Assembly: GCA_916700875.1 (NCBI GenBank)
Contig: CAKAKS010000031.1
Coordinates: 14,333,124-14,397,123, forward strand
DNA: 64,000 bases
Origin: Sebastes aleutianus
Taxonomy: Eukaryota; Chordata; Actinopteri; Perciformes; Sebastidae
Direction: 5' to 3'
The notes beneath the pieces are model-generated. The model ran no database searches and was not told the origin of the DNA. It was given only the letters and a program-made list of their open reading frames with translations. A program made the translations under genes and the position numbers. Shown here piece by piece: positions 34,126 to 46,561 of the stretch (its first letter is position 1; each line of letters starts with the position of its first letter).

Positions 34126-35509
34126 ACTGATTCAGAGTTATTCAAAATCAGATAGTTAGCTTTTTATTATGTCCTGATTAGTCCCTTACTCATTTACTAG
34201 TAACTACTCAGTTATTTCCCATGGAGTGTTACTCTTTTGCAGTTGTAGAAGCCAGCTGTTTCACACCAGAAGCTCTGTTCTTTGTCTGCACAAAAAAATA
34301 AACTCAGGACTCCAACCATTCCTAATATACGGTATATTCCACCCAAAACAATATCCTCTTTTTCCAGAGGAAACTTGAGCACAATTGAAATCTTCATTCT
34401 GCTCCTCTACCCACACATCGTTGTCTGGCTGATATCCCAGCACGCTCAGCTCAGCCAAACCCAAGCCACACCAGCAGCAGGAGTCTCTGAAGGTTAAAGC
34501 TCCAGACCTGAAGGTGGGCCACCGGCCAGATACAGGGAGAGGAGATACTCTTCACTGCTATTTCTGGGTAGCTCTGCTTCTTAAAACAGGAGCACCAACA
34601 GTTTTAGCTTTAGTTCTTGGTGTGCTGTGAATATCCTGAGGGAATGATGCAAAAAGCTGTGGAGCAGTTTGTCATAATAATTTACAGACAATGACAGGAA
34701 ACAATTTGTTTCCCTTTTGAAATAGTCATGCCATCTATATTTACTCACCCAGAAATATTATTCATTAATGTTCCTACAACTTCAGCTACTCTCTGATGTT
34801 TTGTCTATTCTTTCCTACTTCTGAGACAAATGTCAGGTACCTAGAACTGCTACTTTTTGCGGAGAATGGGAAATTTCTATAAAACTAGGTCAGGCACAGA
34901 GCAGTGCGTTCAAAGTCCTTAAATCTTTGTGACCTCCAAAGCAGAGCAGCATGGATATAGCACAAAAACAGCACCCTAACAAGACACAGTACCTAACAGA
35001 ATACAAGATAACTACAATACTAATAAGTCTGGAGTTTCCGACGTCCCGAAAGGAAGAACACATGTAGGGCAAATAGGAGAGAGAGCTGAAGTTGTTCCTA
35101 ACACTGACGTTCAAGATCAGTGGACCAAGATACATCTCTTAACTTGGGAGTGTGTGCAGTGGAGTTAAATCTCCCTGTCCTGAGCCACAAAATGCAGGCG
35201 TGTGAAGCCACATTTAGTTCAGCCATTAATTAATTCTCTCACGTTCTGTGAAGTCTCCATTTGTTACTTGTCACATTAGCCTAATTGCTGCTTCCTCAGT
35301 GGGAGCAGGAACATCTGCCTCTCTCTGTTGCCTATGGAAACACAGACGCCAACGAAGCTTGGACTGATTATACATGAACAGTCACATATTTCAGGCTGTT
35401 CTCACACACAGTTTGTAGTTATACCTACGAAAAGTAATGCACTGTAATTTGTATATATCCCACAAAATCAATTCATATGTAATCCACGTAATCGTGAACC
35501 AGGAAATAT
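34126..35509. other. Intronic stretch, no gene recognised
   Basis: No coding exon and no repeat with a second copy in the window were recognised. Confidence 0.35.
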
Positions 35510-35519
35510 AAAGAGCGAC

Positions 35520-35870
35520 AGATGCTGCGTAGGGAGGAGGTTGGGGTGGATGGGTGGGTCAAAAAACACATAACTTCCAGGGTTATTTTAACCCAAAGTA
35601 CGATCTTTTTCTAAACTACTAACTAAATAGTTTTGTTGCCTAAACCTAACTAAGTTGTTTCCTGTGAAGATGGAAGTTTATTTTGAAAAGACTGAATGCT
35701 GTAACGGGTGGAAATTGACACGTGTTGCTGGACATTCATAGGAAAACACGAAACATGAAGATTAACTTTTCGTAAGCTATCATACGAACCATTGTAAGTT
35801 AATACGTTGCATATTTAAACACCAATGCCACATTTTTGACAAGCGACCTCTTTTGGTCTTGCAACACTTA
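35520..35870 (+). repeat. Dispersed repeat with GTAGGGAGGAGGT and TTGCCTAAACCTAAC core
   Basis: CTGCGTAGGGAGGAGGTTGG GGTGG resembles GCCGTAGGGAGGAGGTCAGG at 42773. TTTGTTGCCTAAACCTAACT is the seed-like version of the 30-bp minisatellite unit. Boundaries uncertain. Confidence 0.55.
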
Positions 35871-35924
35871 AAATTGGTTCCTTTTAACCCCGTATACAAT
35901 CTTTCCTTAACCCTAACCAAGTGG

Positions 35925-36475
35925 TTTCAAGTCATTAAACCTGCAATAACGGATTTGTTTTTGGCCACATGGGGGCAGCAGAAACAAGTTGTAAACACAA
36001 CACTGACATACAAGGACAGCTTTAAGTTGATTCTGCAAAAATGTTAGCATACAGTTGTTTATTAACACGTCCAGCAGATAAAGTGTAACATTAGCATTCG
36101 TCTGGAGCCGTGTTTCTGGCCACCTGGTGAATTTAAGTCAAGTCTAGGTTTAGTTCTGTTTTTGGTCTCCACCAACTCATGAGGGAAATATCCGTCTTTT
36201 TAGCAGATAAATACTCGACTATGTTCACTAGCTAGTTGCTAACTGTCTGTCTGCCATTTGGTGTTGGGCAGGTAGCATAGAGTGGGTTTTTTTTGCTTTT
36301 ATTGTTGAAAACGGCTGTCTACTGCCTCCGAAAACGATGCTATGAGAGTGGTTAGGAGTGAACCAAGACAGTAACGGTATCTACGAGAGCCAGGTGATAA
36401 CTGTGGGTTCGTCACTACTAACGTTGTTAGCCGTTTGATCCTTTGTTATTATAAAAATATTGATTATAGCCGCTT
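35925..36475 (+). mobile_element. Repeat family R2, forward copy
   Basis: Starts near ACCTGCAATAACGGATTTG and GGCCACATGGGGGCAGCAGA and ends near TAAAAATATTGATTATAGCC GCTTTAA. It matches in inverted orientation at 41415-41800 (AAGCGGCTATAATCAATATT at one end) and in part at 11931 and at 38480-39352. Non-coding. Confidence 0.7.
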
Positions 36476-36479
36476 TAAC

Positions 36480-38479
36480 CTAAACAGAAAATGCTCATAT
36501 GAACTGTTTTTCTAATGGTCTTTTGTGTTGTTTTAGAAGCACTTACAAATTCCTGCCAATAGGGAGGAGCACAACAGGTTATATTGGGTTGCTGGTGTTC
36601 ATTATGTTATTGCGTCCACATTTTGTGTGATTGTATGTGCAATAGTAAACATACTGTACTGCACTGGTCCTCAGAAAATAAAGGAAGCAATACTACCACT
36701 TCACAACTTTATCCAGAAATAACATGAGATTTTTCTGCTCAGAGGAATTCTGATGTTTGTAGATAACATTATTAGAAAGAGGGTATTATTATTGTCAATA
36801 CAGGGGACCATGTTGTGTCCCATACAGTCGGGCCAAACCTCTCTGAAGAACGCGTGGCATCTGAAGAATGGGAGTCAGCTGGAGGTGAAGGGTCACCAAA
36901 AAGCATGCGTAGGGCTGGCACGTGTGGGCTTAGCGTCAACATGCCATCTGCCTGCCCTAACTCGCCCACGGAGATGTATGCACGCACAAGCATGCATGTA
37001 CTAACTCACATTCTCTCTCTCTCTCTCACACACATACACACTCATGCACTCAGATTTCATCTGGATGAGCCCATAAACAAAGACAGTATTCATTTAGTGG
37101 GTGAAATGGTATGATTATTGTAATTTAAACCACTTAGCATTGAATCTGTATTCCAGTGAAGTAAGCGAGGTAACATTATGAATGAATGAGAGAATTGTGA
37201 ATGAATACATTAAAGCAATTTTATGATATTGTAATGTATGAGGAAATGAAAGACACATTAAAATGTGATTAGGTCATTAGGATTCGAGCCACAACAAGTC
37301 TTACAAGTTAGCGGATTCATATTCATAGCACGAGGGGGCCGCGTCTGAACTCAGACAAAATGATCTGAAGGAAAGTACTTTAATGAGAAATTGCATTTAA
37401 ATCAATAATGCAACAGTGCAATAATGCACTGAAAATCCTTTGTTTTCCCTGCTTGAGCTGAAAACCGTTTGACCTTGGCATTTAGCGGGAGTAAATAAAA
37501 TGCCACTGTGATTCTGTAATTATTCATACTGCATGACCGTGTCTTCTCGCTGCTGTTTTGACGAAACTTTAACACTGCACCATTTGTCTGACCTTCGCTG
37601 CTGCAGCAGCTCTGTAGTCACTTTTGACACTGACGAACCCAGACGACGGTTACACTTGTGACTTTTACGGTACCATGTATACTTGTATGTGTACTTACGA
37701 GGTGTGAAGATTGCATTGATTCACATCACATCCAGGCGTGATCTGACTTGAATGTCAGAGGAATGTGGACAATAATGTGGACATCATCCAAACACCGTCT
37801 CGTGTACGTCATTAAACGCACGCCTGACATCATCTTCTGGTTACAGATCCAAACACAGGCTTTACATACAAGTGTTACATTAAGTTATGCGCATGACTGG
37901 GTCACAAAAGTCAGCACGAGTGACAAACTAAAAGCCAAATACTGCATCTTCTCTTATTCCTGACATTATTACTTTAGTTTGACTATAATAGTTGGGCACA
38001 GGCACTTTCTTCAGCAGGATTAATACATTAGAGCAAGAATATAATTAATCAAGACAGTTCTGGCTGTCAGTATTCCTAGTGCGCACACTAAATACAGAGA
38101 CTATTCCCTGTATGGTGACTGCATGTCTAATGAGCTTTGTATTGATGGATGGAAAAGTCTCTCACTGGACTCACAACAAGTTCCTGCAGGTACAGTTTTC
38201 TGAGCACTTTCTCTGCCCTCAATACCTTAGGTGGTAACAGGGTACTGCTACTATAAATTTGAGGTATGTGCAGGTGTAGGGGGCATTTGTGCAAGTGGGG
38301 GAGCACATTTCCTCGCAAGAAGTGAGTATGCAGCTGGTGCAGGAGCTGTTTATGTAATCGCATCAGAATTCTTCACACATAACAGTTGGTATCCGCGGGC
38401 AGACCATGTCTGACTTAAAGTACTTCACTTTCCAATGGCTACATGTGTTAAACCCAAGTGTTGGTTAATGTTTTGTGAA
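36480..38479. other. Intronic stretch, low repeat content
   Basis: Few repeat signatures, apart from short CT/CA runs near 37011-37040. About 37310-37530 has balanced composition with homeodomain-like TAATTATTCAT and TTTAATGAG motifs and could be a conserved non-coding element, but this cannot be shown without alignment. No exon seen. Confidence 0.3.
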
Positions 38480-39352
38480 ATTTAACTCAAGTGGCTATAA
38501 TCAATATGGATGGAATCACCAGAGGCCCCACGATACGATATTATCACGATACTTAAGTCACAATTACGATCTTATTGAGATTTGAAACATTTTGTGATAA
38601 GATATATTGCAATTTATTACCCTTTTTCAACTGCAAATTATGCAGTTGTCAACATCTGTTTTATCTAATAAGACACAGTTTTTACTCTGCTCATCTCAGA
38701 GTTTTCATTCACATACAGTATCTTGTGGTCAGAGGTCAAGGGACCCCTTTGAAAACGGCCATGCCAGTTTTTTCCCTCGCCCAAATTTAGCATACATTTG
38801 GGAGCGTTATTTAGCCTCCTTCCCGACAAGATAACATGACATGGTGGGTACCAATGGATTCCTTAGGCTTTCTACTTTTATATAATACCATATGGTTCCT
38901 TCACTCTAACTTTAAGACTGAGCCCGCTACAACCTCTGAAAGACAGAATAGCATCCATCAGATTGTTAAAACAAAAACTTCAAACTTCAAACTTGACGTT
39001 GACGTTGAGGTTGACTATTGATATACTATGCTGTAATTTTTTTCCCCACCCCTAATAATCAATATTTATATTTTAACACTGGATCACATGACAACTTGTA
39101 TGAGAAAGGCGACCCGACTCAGAATCTTTAGGCTCATATTTTTGGCTTTCTCGCCAGCAATTTTTCTGCTCTTTGTTCTCCTTACAGCATCATATAACGA
39201 TTTAGCTGTTTTTTAAAGCCTGAAAACTGACCCATGAGGAGGTGCAGAAGTCTAACTTTCTGTCAGAACACTTGAATTACAATATGCTGAAAAGTTATTA
39301 TGGAATTTTTGCCTAATGATGGCAAAACATGTTGCCTACTGAAGCTTTAAAT
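38480..39352. mobile_element. R2-type repeat split by a nested element, plus TTAA-MITE 3' fragment
   Basis: GTGGCTATAATCAA (to 38504) continues at 39063 with TATTTATATTTTAACACTGG ATCACATGAC, the uninterrupted form of which is seen at 41428-41475. From about 39190 to 39352 the sequence matches the right end of the 4570-5160 MITE (CACTTGAATTACAATATGCT and GAAGCTTTAA). Confidence 0.75.
38505..39054. mobile_element. Nested hAT-like MITE (TAGGGGTGGG-type ends)
   Basis: The left end TATGGATGGAATCACC is a degenerate form of the inverse of the right end, CCCCACCCCTA. It is flanked by perfect 8-bp duplications ATAATCAA at 38497-38504 and 39055-39062. CCACGATACGATATTATCAC lies near the left end, and the interior carries the AGAGGTCAAGGGACCCCTTT module. 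Non-coding. Confidence 0.85.
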
Positions 39353-39554
39353 GTCACAGTATTTTTGATTAAAAAAAAAAAAAACCTCTTACGTTGGTCA
39401 CAGATTATTGCACAGCGTAAGACTAATCACCATCAGTATGCAGTATGATACAGTATGCCCCTACAATGACACAGCGCTTCGTATCTGAACATGTTTTGTT
39501 TATTATCGGCCTTAGAAGAAGATAAAACACAAAGTCAAGGGAACACTCTGACTT

Positions 39555-39655
39555 TAATAAGGTTAAATAAAGACATTACTTATATATAGTATATATTTAA
39601 TGAGGTTGAATAAAGACATCACGTATATATTTAATAAGGTTAAATAAAGACATTG
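39555..39655 (+). repeat. Short tandem triplication (AAGGTTAAATAAAGACAT)
   Basis: Three successive copies of a TAATRAGGTTRAATAAAGACAT unit separated by TATATATTT-rich spacers, period about 45-50 bp. Confidence 0.85.
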
Positions 39656-39659
39656 AGAG

Positions 39660-41394
39660 ACATTCTACACTGCAGAGGAGGAACCTTTATTAGTGAAAGA
39701 TTCAGTACATTTTAGATACTTGTCCATACAGTGTAGTAATATTTTAGTTTGAAGCATGTCAAAATAGGACCGCGAGTGTCTCACAAGGTCAAAAAATCAT
39801 CTAATTTTTTTTATGAATTGGGGCAGAGAAAGGTAGTGAAAACTACAAGTTATTACATTCTTCTTCTCTTAAGGTTTTATTTTTTTTTACAGAGGACTGA
39901 ACACTTAAATCTCTATTACTTTATTTTTTATAAGATTTCAGAGTAATTGCTTTGGCATTTTTATTCTCTTTATCGTATCTTTCCTTACATTTCATGATTT
40001 GAAAAAGCTCAGATAGCAGTACGAGTTTAGGCAGAGGATATTTTAAGTAACTTTATACTGTATATTGGAGCTGGATGAAGATAAAAGGTCTCTGCATCAG
40101 GCAGCAGCAGCAGCAGCAGTGACAGGTATTCCTGCAAGAAAGTGACAGGATACCGTGGGTTTTCCAGCTGCTTGCACATAAATCACCGTAGGCTTTTTGG
40201 TTGTTTTTTGTCTTAGGGATCTTGTAGTTTTTGATGGATTTGCTGTGTGAGTCAAAGAAGCAGACCATTGTTGTCCTTGTTGTCTGCCTCTATAGCTCTC
40301 TGTCCTAGATTTTGTTGCACATTACACACAGTCATTTGCTAGAAGGTCGACTGTCGTGTTTGTTTTAAGTGACGGAGATTGTGTGATCGTCATAAAGTCG
40401 ACTCAACTCGAAGTTGTAATATGCCCGTTACCTGTTCATTCTTCTTTTCTTACTGCTTTAAAATCTGCCACTCACTGTTTTTATCAAACATTTCACGTAC
40501 TCTGCTTAATCGTTAGAGCCTTGTTTTGTGATTTTCCAAACTTTTTTAATTTCCCCCTCTTGTTAATTTCAGTCTTATCTGTATCATCATCTTCTCCTGG
40601 TTTATCGTGTCTAACTTCTCACATCATTCACCCACAGTTAATCCACAAAGTAAATAAAAATTAATGGAGAAGTTGTCTACCTTTCGCACCCTATTGCGTT
40701 TGACTCGCATATTAATATTTTAGTGAATGTTGTGCAGTCGCAGCTGCAGGTTTACTGAATATTTTACTGTGGCTTTTGAACGAGGCTCAACCAATCAGAG
40801 CTGAAGATCACGGCCCCATGTTTTATAACTGTGAAATAATGATGACATTTATTGAATTGATGGACTCAGTCGAGCGGTCAGAGCAGAACAACCGTTAGTA
40901 ACTCTTTGCCACTTGAATAGACAGGTCCTATAGAGTAAAGGTAGAGATTCAGGTAGTGAAAAGAATAAAACATGTAGACAGACCGATGCACTTACACACT
41001 TACTAGTTCACACAGGCCAAAAATATTGGTCTCCTACTGAGTTTGACTTCCTGTGTCTGAGAGGTCACTGACGCTGGAGAACAGTAATTATTGGATAAAA
41101 GGGCCGCTGATCAGCCGGCCAAGGTTTAATGAGCACTTAAACGACCTGTTACACCAATAACTTCTGTTTAATTGACTTCAGTGTGAGCGTTTATCTGTTC
41201 GCAATCTGAAATCAATTTCTGCTCCGCAATATATTGCTCCGTATTTCATTATCGTGCCATGTATCCTGTTCCCTATACAGTCATTCATCAAACCAGATCA
41301 TTATTTAACAAACCATTGTTATCTTTAACTTAAACTTCATATTGATTCATTTGTTTCACTAGCCTATAGAGACACATGCCTCCATGAGAAATTG
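39660..41394. other. Intronic stretch, no gene recognised
   Basis: Contains a (GCA)n run at about 40099-40117. 41040-41250 has low repeat content and could be a conserved non-coding element, but sequence alone does not establish that. Confidence 0.3.
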
Positions 41395-41414
41395 CATTGG
41401 TGTAATCATTTTTA

Positions 41415-41800
41415 TTCTCAAAGCGGCTATAATCAATATTTTTATATTAACAATGGATCACATGACTACCTATATGGCTGATAGTGATGAACTTCATCAC
41501 TCACTCTGCAGCTCATGCATTTCTGAGCTACAATTTTACTGTTTTGGTTCACTCTCACTGCTCTCGTAGTGTCATTTTCTAGTGTAGCAGGCTGTTGTTT
41601 TCAGAGTTGAAGCTCAAAAACCCGTTGTACACTACTTGCTCTGCACAAAAGGTTCAGACAAAGCTAGCAACTAGCTGATGAACAGTAGCATTTAGCAGCT
41701 AAAGCGAGATATTTCCTTCAGGAGTTGGTGGAGACCAAAAACAGAGCCTAAAGGAGAGTGAATATTGGACATTCATCAGGTGGCCAGAAACATGACTCCA
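41415..41800 (-). mobile_element. Repeat family R2, inverted copy
   Basis: AAGCGGCTATAATCAATATT (41420 onward) and GGAGTTGGTGGAGACCAAAA (41722) are reverse complements of the ends and middle of 35925-36475. It carries the uninterrupted target of the nested insertion at 38505. Confidence 0.75.
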
Positions 41801-41884
41801 AATAAATGATAATAATGAATGATAATGTTGCTACATATATGCTGGATGAGCAAAACTTCAATTTTGGGTAACCTCCGGGTCTGA

Positions 41885-42425
41885 AAAGTGCCTTAAACTT
41901 GCATTCTTTCTAATAGCCAGCAGGGGGCGACTCCTCTGGTTGTAAAAAGTAGTCTGATTGTATAGAAGTCTATGAGAAAATGAGCCTACTTCTCACTTGA
42001 TTTATTACCTCAGTAAACATTGTAAACATGAGTTTATGGTCACAATCGCTAGTTTCAAGTCTTCTTCAATACAGCATGATGATCATTTAGTAAATTATGG
42101 TCCCATTTAGAGTCAAGTAGACCATAAAGTAGGGGATGCTTTAGGGCGGGGCTACCTTGTGATTGACAGGTCGCTTCCACGGCGTTGTCCGGTCTGGGAG
42201 ATGTCTGTTGTGTTGTCAGTTCATCAAAGTTAATTGTAACATTTTGGTCGCTGACAAATTGATCTTATTTTAATCTTATTACCAACCTCTCGTGTCACTT
42301 CTGGTTGCAAAAAAACAAGATGCCATTGGCCAAAATGCCGAACTCTAGGCTTCAAAACGGCAGTCCACAAACCAATGGGTGACGTCACGGTGACTACCTC
42401 CACTTCTTATATACAGTCTTTGGCT
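41885..42425 (-). mobile_element. Repeat family R1, inverted copy
   Basis: The reverse complement of 33507-34125: AAGTGCCTTAAACTTGCATT and AGCAGGGGGCGACTCCTCTG on the left, TGGGTGACGTCACGGTGACT and TATATACAGTCT on the right. Confidence 0.85.
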
Positions 42426-44390
42426 GCAACTGAAGGTAAACACAGGAAGTTGTCCGATAGATTAGCTAAGGTATCTGACTGGATTAGCTGTTCGTGGGAA
42501 GCTGGTCAGCTGACCAAACCAGCTGCTAATTCCCCCGAGACTTTAAGCCCGATCTTCTTTATCATGCAGAAGACACAATGTTAATGGTATTAACTCATTA
42601 AAGATGCAGACATTAACTGTGGATAGCCTATCACATGTCAGCCCTGTCTCCTAAAAGTTACATTCATGTATAACTAAACTGTATTATGAATTACATTTCA
42701 AGGAAAACATATTTTGTCACGGATTACGTTTGGTTTCGACGTATCTCAAATACGTTTCTAATGACAGACCGCGCCGTAGGGAGGAGGTCAGGGTGGTGGA
42801 TGGGGATTTTCATGTTCATGTCCCGTGTGAACCTTAAAGTCAACGTTCACTTATTTTAATCATGATGTTTTTTTACTAAACAGTGGTATATGGGAAAGTA
42901 ATTTTGTAGGAGACATGGTTGCATATGTCATGTCACTGTGTCTTCCTACCATTTTATTGAAAAAGCCAATCTGACCTAAGGGGTAATTAATGAAGCATCC
43001 AAGGCTGCTGGGAACAATGAGGCACACTATTGCATTCACCCTGTAACTGTCAATATACTCCAAACAAACTGGACGTAAAATGTCTGGTTTATGACCAAAA
43101 AGGGCGTCGCATTTGTTATTTATTGCTGCAGTGTGTGCAGGCTGGTCAGACTAAACTAATTGAACAGAGTCACACTCAGTATTCTGGTATTTGCTTGCAG
43201 TCTGAGAAAGCACTCCAAATGTGATTTCATTTGGAGCATAGAGTTGGACACGGCCTCAGAAACAGCCCCCCTGACAGGCTGCGCTGCTGCTTACAAACCT
43301 GAGCCTCCTGCTGTCGCTTTCCCTCGCACAGATTCCTCTGAGCCTCTTCTGTCCCATATGTGGGTGTTTGTGTAGAGCTTTTTTGGTGGAGAACAAAAGA
43401 TAAGTGGGTTTGTGTCATTACTCCGTTTCCAAAAAAAAATGACCTCATCCTTGTTAAAGACAATATAAAAATGCAGAGAACACACGAGAATAGGGGTTGG
43501 GCCGGGCTACCGTTCTCTTTGCTTGGTAAATATTACTCTGTCTGTGGTTGGGTTTGTCTGCAGCAAACAACAGGCCACCAGGGAGGATGTCAGTATGGAA
43601 AGTGTGGCTGTGGCATAGAAACAGAGGGGAGGAATATCAGTGGTGTTGTGGTTTTTGCAATATGAAGGGACTACACTTTCTTCTTTTTTAAGAAAACATA
43701 CAGTCCATATTTTTGAAGTCTCTCCCACCCACGCACAATTCATTTAAGTCATCTCCTGTTTCCCTGGAATCAGTACATGATAAAAAAGATCTGTGTACAC
43801 TTTTAATCCCGAGATACCGAAGCCGAGCTGTCTGACAACCACATCAAACGAGCTTTCTCTCCCCTCATTCCTCCAATTCGGAGCGTGTCTGTCCCGTCTT
43901 TATAACCCCTTCTAAAGCACTTCATCTAGGGGCCTCAGGTAGGGTTTCTACTTCCTGGTTGTCACAGTTATGGCTCATTAAAGAGTTCTCCCTCTCCGCA
44001 GGAAGGAAACTGACTCCCCTTAGATCCTGTTAATGTGTGTGGGTCCTTAATACTGATGTTGTCACCGTTGCACATCTTGTCTGTGTTAACATTAACCCCA
44101 GATAGAGGGCACTCTAATGACTGTCAGATGCTGCGTTGTGGCACTGATGTCTGAGATGTTAATCAAGTGAAAAGTCACAGTTTGAATGCATAAAGGGTCA
44201 ACCTGCAGCTGGATGTGGATGTGTCCTTTTTTTAGTCACCGTTATTAGGGGAAGACTAAGTGAACTACTTTGTAATTCTCGTAGGATTAAATTTGGTAAT
44301 TTACTTGGTAATGTTACCAAATTGCTGCATGTGATGCGTATCCAGTTTAAAATATGTTGTCTCTCACTAACGCTCAGATCCATCACTTCA
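42426..44390. other. Intronic stretch, no gene recognised
   Basis: 42660-42850 shares CGTAGGGAGGAGGT with 35530 and may be a second copy of that repeat. Overlapping open frames at 43030-43743 have no recognised motif. Confidence 0.35.
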
Positions 44391-44392
44391 AC

Positions 44393-44700
44393 AGGGTTGC
44401 AACTAATGATTAGTTTCATTATCGACCAATCAGACAATAATTTTTTTCAACTAATTGATAGATTGTTTGGCACATAAAATGTTAGAAAACATTAAACAAA
44501 TGACACATTCAAATTGCTTGGTTTGTCCAACCAACAGCCTAAAACCCAAAAGTCTTCAGTTTGCGAAAAACAACCAAATACTCACATTTGAGCAGTTGGA
44601 ATCAGAGAGTTTTTAGCATTTTTGCTTGAATAAATGCATTTAAAAATGAATTAATATTTCTATTAATCGTTTTAAAGATTAATTAATCAATTATGCCGGT
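44393..44700 (-). mobile_element. Diverged GCTGCAAC-family MITE
   Basis: GGGTTGCAACTAATGATTAG TTTCATTATCGACC at the left, TGTCCAACC and a GGAATCAGAGAGTTTTTAGC segment in the middle, and ATTAATCAATTATGC at the right follow the order of the family at 54826-55116. The copy is old. Confidence 0.65.
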
Positions 44701-45092
44701 TAAAAGCAGCAATACCACAATAAAAAAACAAAACACTTTTACTCCGTCACAATTAAAAGTCTGGCATTCATAATTTCGCTTACATAAAAATGCAGTATTA
44801 TCAGCAAAATGATCAAAAGTAAAAGTAAAAAGTACCAGTTTATTACTGATGCATTAACATGCAATCAGCATGTTAATGCTGCAGCTGGTTGATGTGGAGA
44901 TAATTTTAACTACTTTATATCTTGCTGGGTAATTTAATCAATAATGATGTATCATATTTCATAAGGTGGTCATATGTTTTGTGGGTAAAATGTTAATCAG
45001 CAAAGTATCTCATGACTATTTTAACTATTGTAGCTGTCAAAAACATGTAGAGGAGTGAGAATTTGCTTCTCAAATGGAGTGAAGAAAAAGTA

Positions 45093-45527
45093 ATTAAAAG
45101 TCGAATTTGCCACCTTATATGTGGATGTCCAATCAGAGTTGTTCTTCCTGCATCCAGCGTCGTCATTTGACGTGACAGTGACGTAGTTGGATGCGAGAAC
45201 TACAGGCTGTTTCAGCTTGGATTTCTAGTCTCCGTGCTCTAGACGCCGCTCAAAAACAGAACTTCCTTTGGATATTCAGCCGTATTTATTCGAGCCAGAG
45301 TATACAGCTTAAGAAAATAAAGAGGAGAGAGGTTGTGGCTGCATCAGCAGTGCAAGACAATGTGGCCAGCGGGGATCCTCCGGGTGTCAGAAGCTCACAT
45401 GCAAGCAGAAGAATTTTGATTTCTCGGTCATTATTGCATGCACTGAGGAATTTATTACTTCAAATGACTAAATTTACTATAACCTCTGATTGGACATCCA
45501 CATAAAATGTGGCAAATCGTCCCTTTA
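45093..45527. mobile_element. TTAA-type MITE with about 37-bp inverted ends
   Basis: TTTGCCACCTTATATGTGGA TGTCCAATCAGAG near the left end is matched by the inverse of CTCTGATTGGACATCCACAT AAAATGTGGCAAA at the right. The outer edges are TTAAAAGTCGAA and TCGTCCCTTTAAA. The open frame inside (45191-45505) is not recognisable as a gene. Confidence 0.85.
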
Positions 45528-45885
45528 AAGCTTAAGTAGGCAACATTTTTTGGCATCATAACCTCTCAGCATATTGTAATTCAAGTGTTCTGAGAGAAAG
45601 TAGACTTCTGCACCTCCTCATGGCTCTGTTTTCAGGCTTTAAAAAATCTAGCCCGTGACGGGAGACTTTGACCAATCACAGGTCATTTCAGAAAGTGAGC
45701 GTTCCTATTGGCTTTGCTCCGGCTGGTGGGCGGTGCTTGGTATTTCCTCAAGAGATCTCAACATGACTGCCATTTTACAGCTAAACAGTACACGACAAGA
45801 TGTTTCTGAAAACATTTGAGGAGAGAAATAGGTATTAACGTAACATAATATTGATTCATATTTGATCAGCGCTGCCTAGACACAG
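45527..45885 (-). mobile_element. TTAA-bounded MITE (GCTGCAGTGGGTAG family), truncated inverted copy
   Basis: TTAAAGCTTAAGTAGGCAAC and AGCATATTGTAATTCAAGTG to GATCAGCGCTGCC reproduce the right two thirds of 4570-5160 in reverse. It directly abuts the preceding MITE, sharing the CTTTAAAG sequence. Confidence 0.8.
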
Positions 45886-46561
45886 AAGACTAGACACACA
45901 GATCTGCCCCACAGCCTTTCTAACAGACAGGAAGTCTCGACAGTAAGGTTACTGAGAGGTCGACTGTAGAAAAAGCTGATGCTCCTGCTATTTAAAGCAG
46001 ACAATCTCTGGCCTTCACTGTCACACAGATGATGTATCATTGTGGACAGAGCCGAGGCAGAGAGATGTTGATCCACTATAATGCTGCTGCTTTGACACAT
46101 TTTATAACAGCTCAGCTCCATCATCCAGACCCGTCCCTGGGGACATATGCACCACCTTGTCAGGCAGCAGAGATGCTCATAGTACACATGACAATGCAAA
46201 AAATCCTCTGATAATCATGTCAGTGCTTCAAACATATGTTTCCTGTTGTAGTTGGTGTTGGTCTGTGAGAACAGACGGAAAGGTTGTGCAAAGAGAATGG
46301 CAAATGTGCAGTTATATGAATCAAATGTGGACTGTGTGGTCTTAATCTAGGGGCAATTTTAACATGACTGTGATGTGAATGTGTAAGAAAAAAAGTGACT
46401 AATCTTATTGATATGATGTATCTATTCAACATACTAGTTACTAACTTCACAGATTTACTAAGACAGTCATTGAGTCAGCATTTAGTCCTAAATGTTTTAA
46501 CCCAAAACACTCTGTTTGGGATACTATTGCATCTGATCAGTCTGCTCTTTGTTCTCCACAG

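Larger units (their letters stand above)
30906..46561 (+). other. arhgap24: arhgap24 intron between start exon and second PH exon (15.7 kb)
   Basis: GT at 30906 and AG at 46560-46561. The exons on either side join in phase across the KAL/GAIFLPGNKV junction of the PH domain. The intron is mainly transposon-derived DNA, described separately. No alternative coding exon was recognised in it. Confidence 0.85.

Noticed and set aside
45191..45505. 104-codon open frame on the plus strand
   Set aside because: Entirely within a TIR-bounded MITE at 45093-45527; no recognised protein motif.
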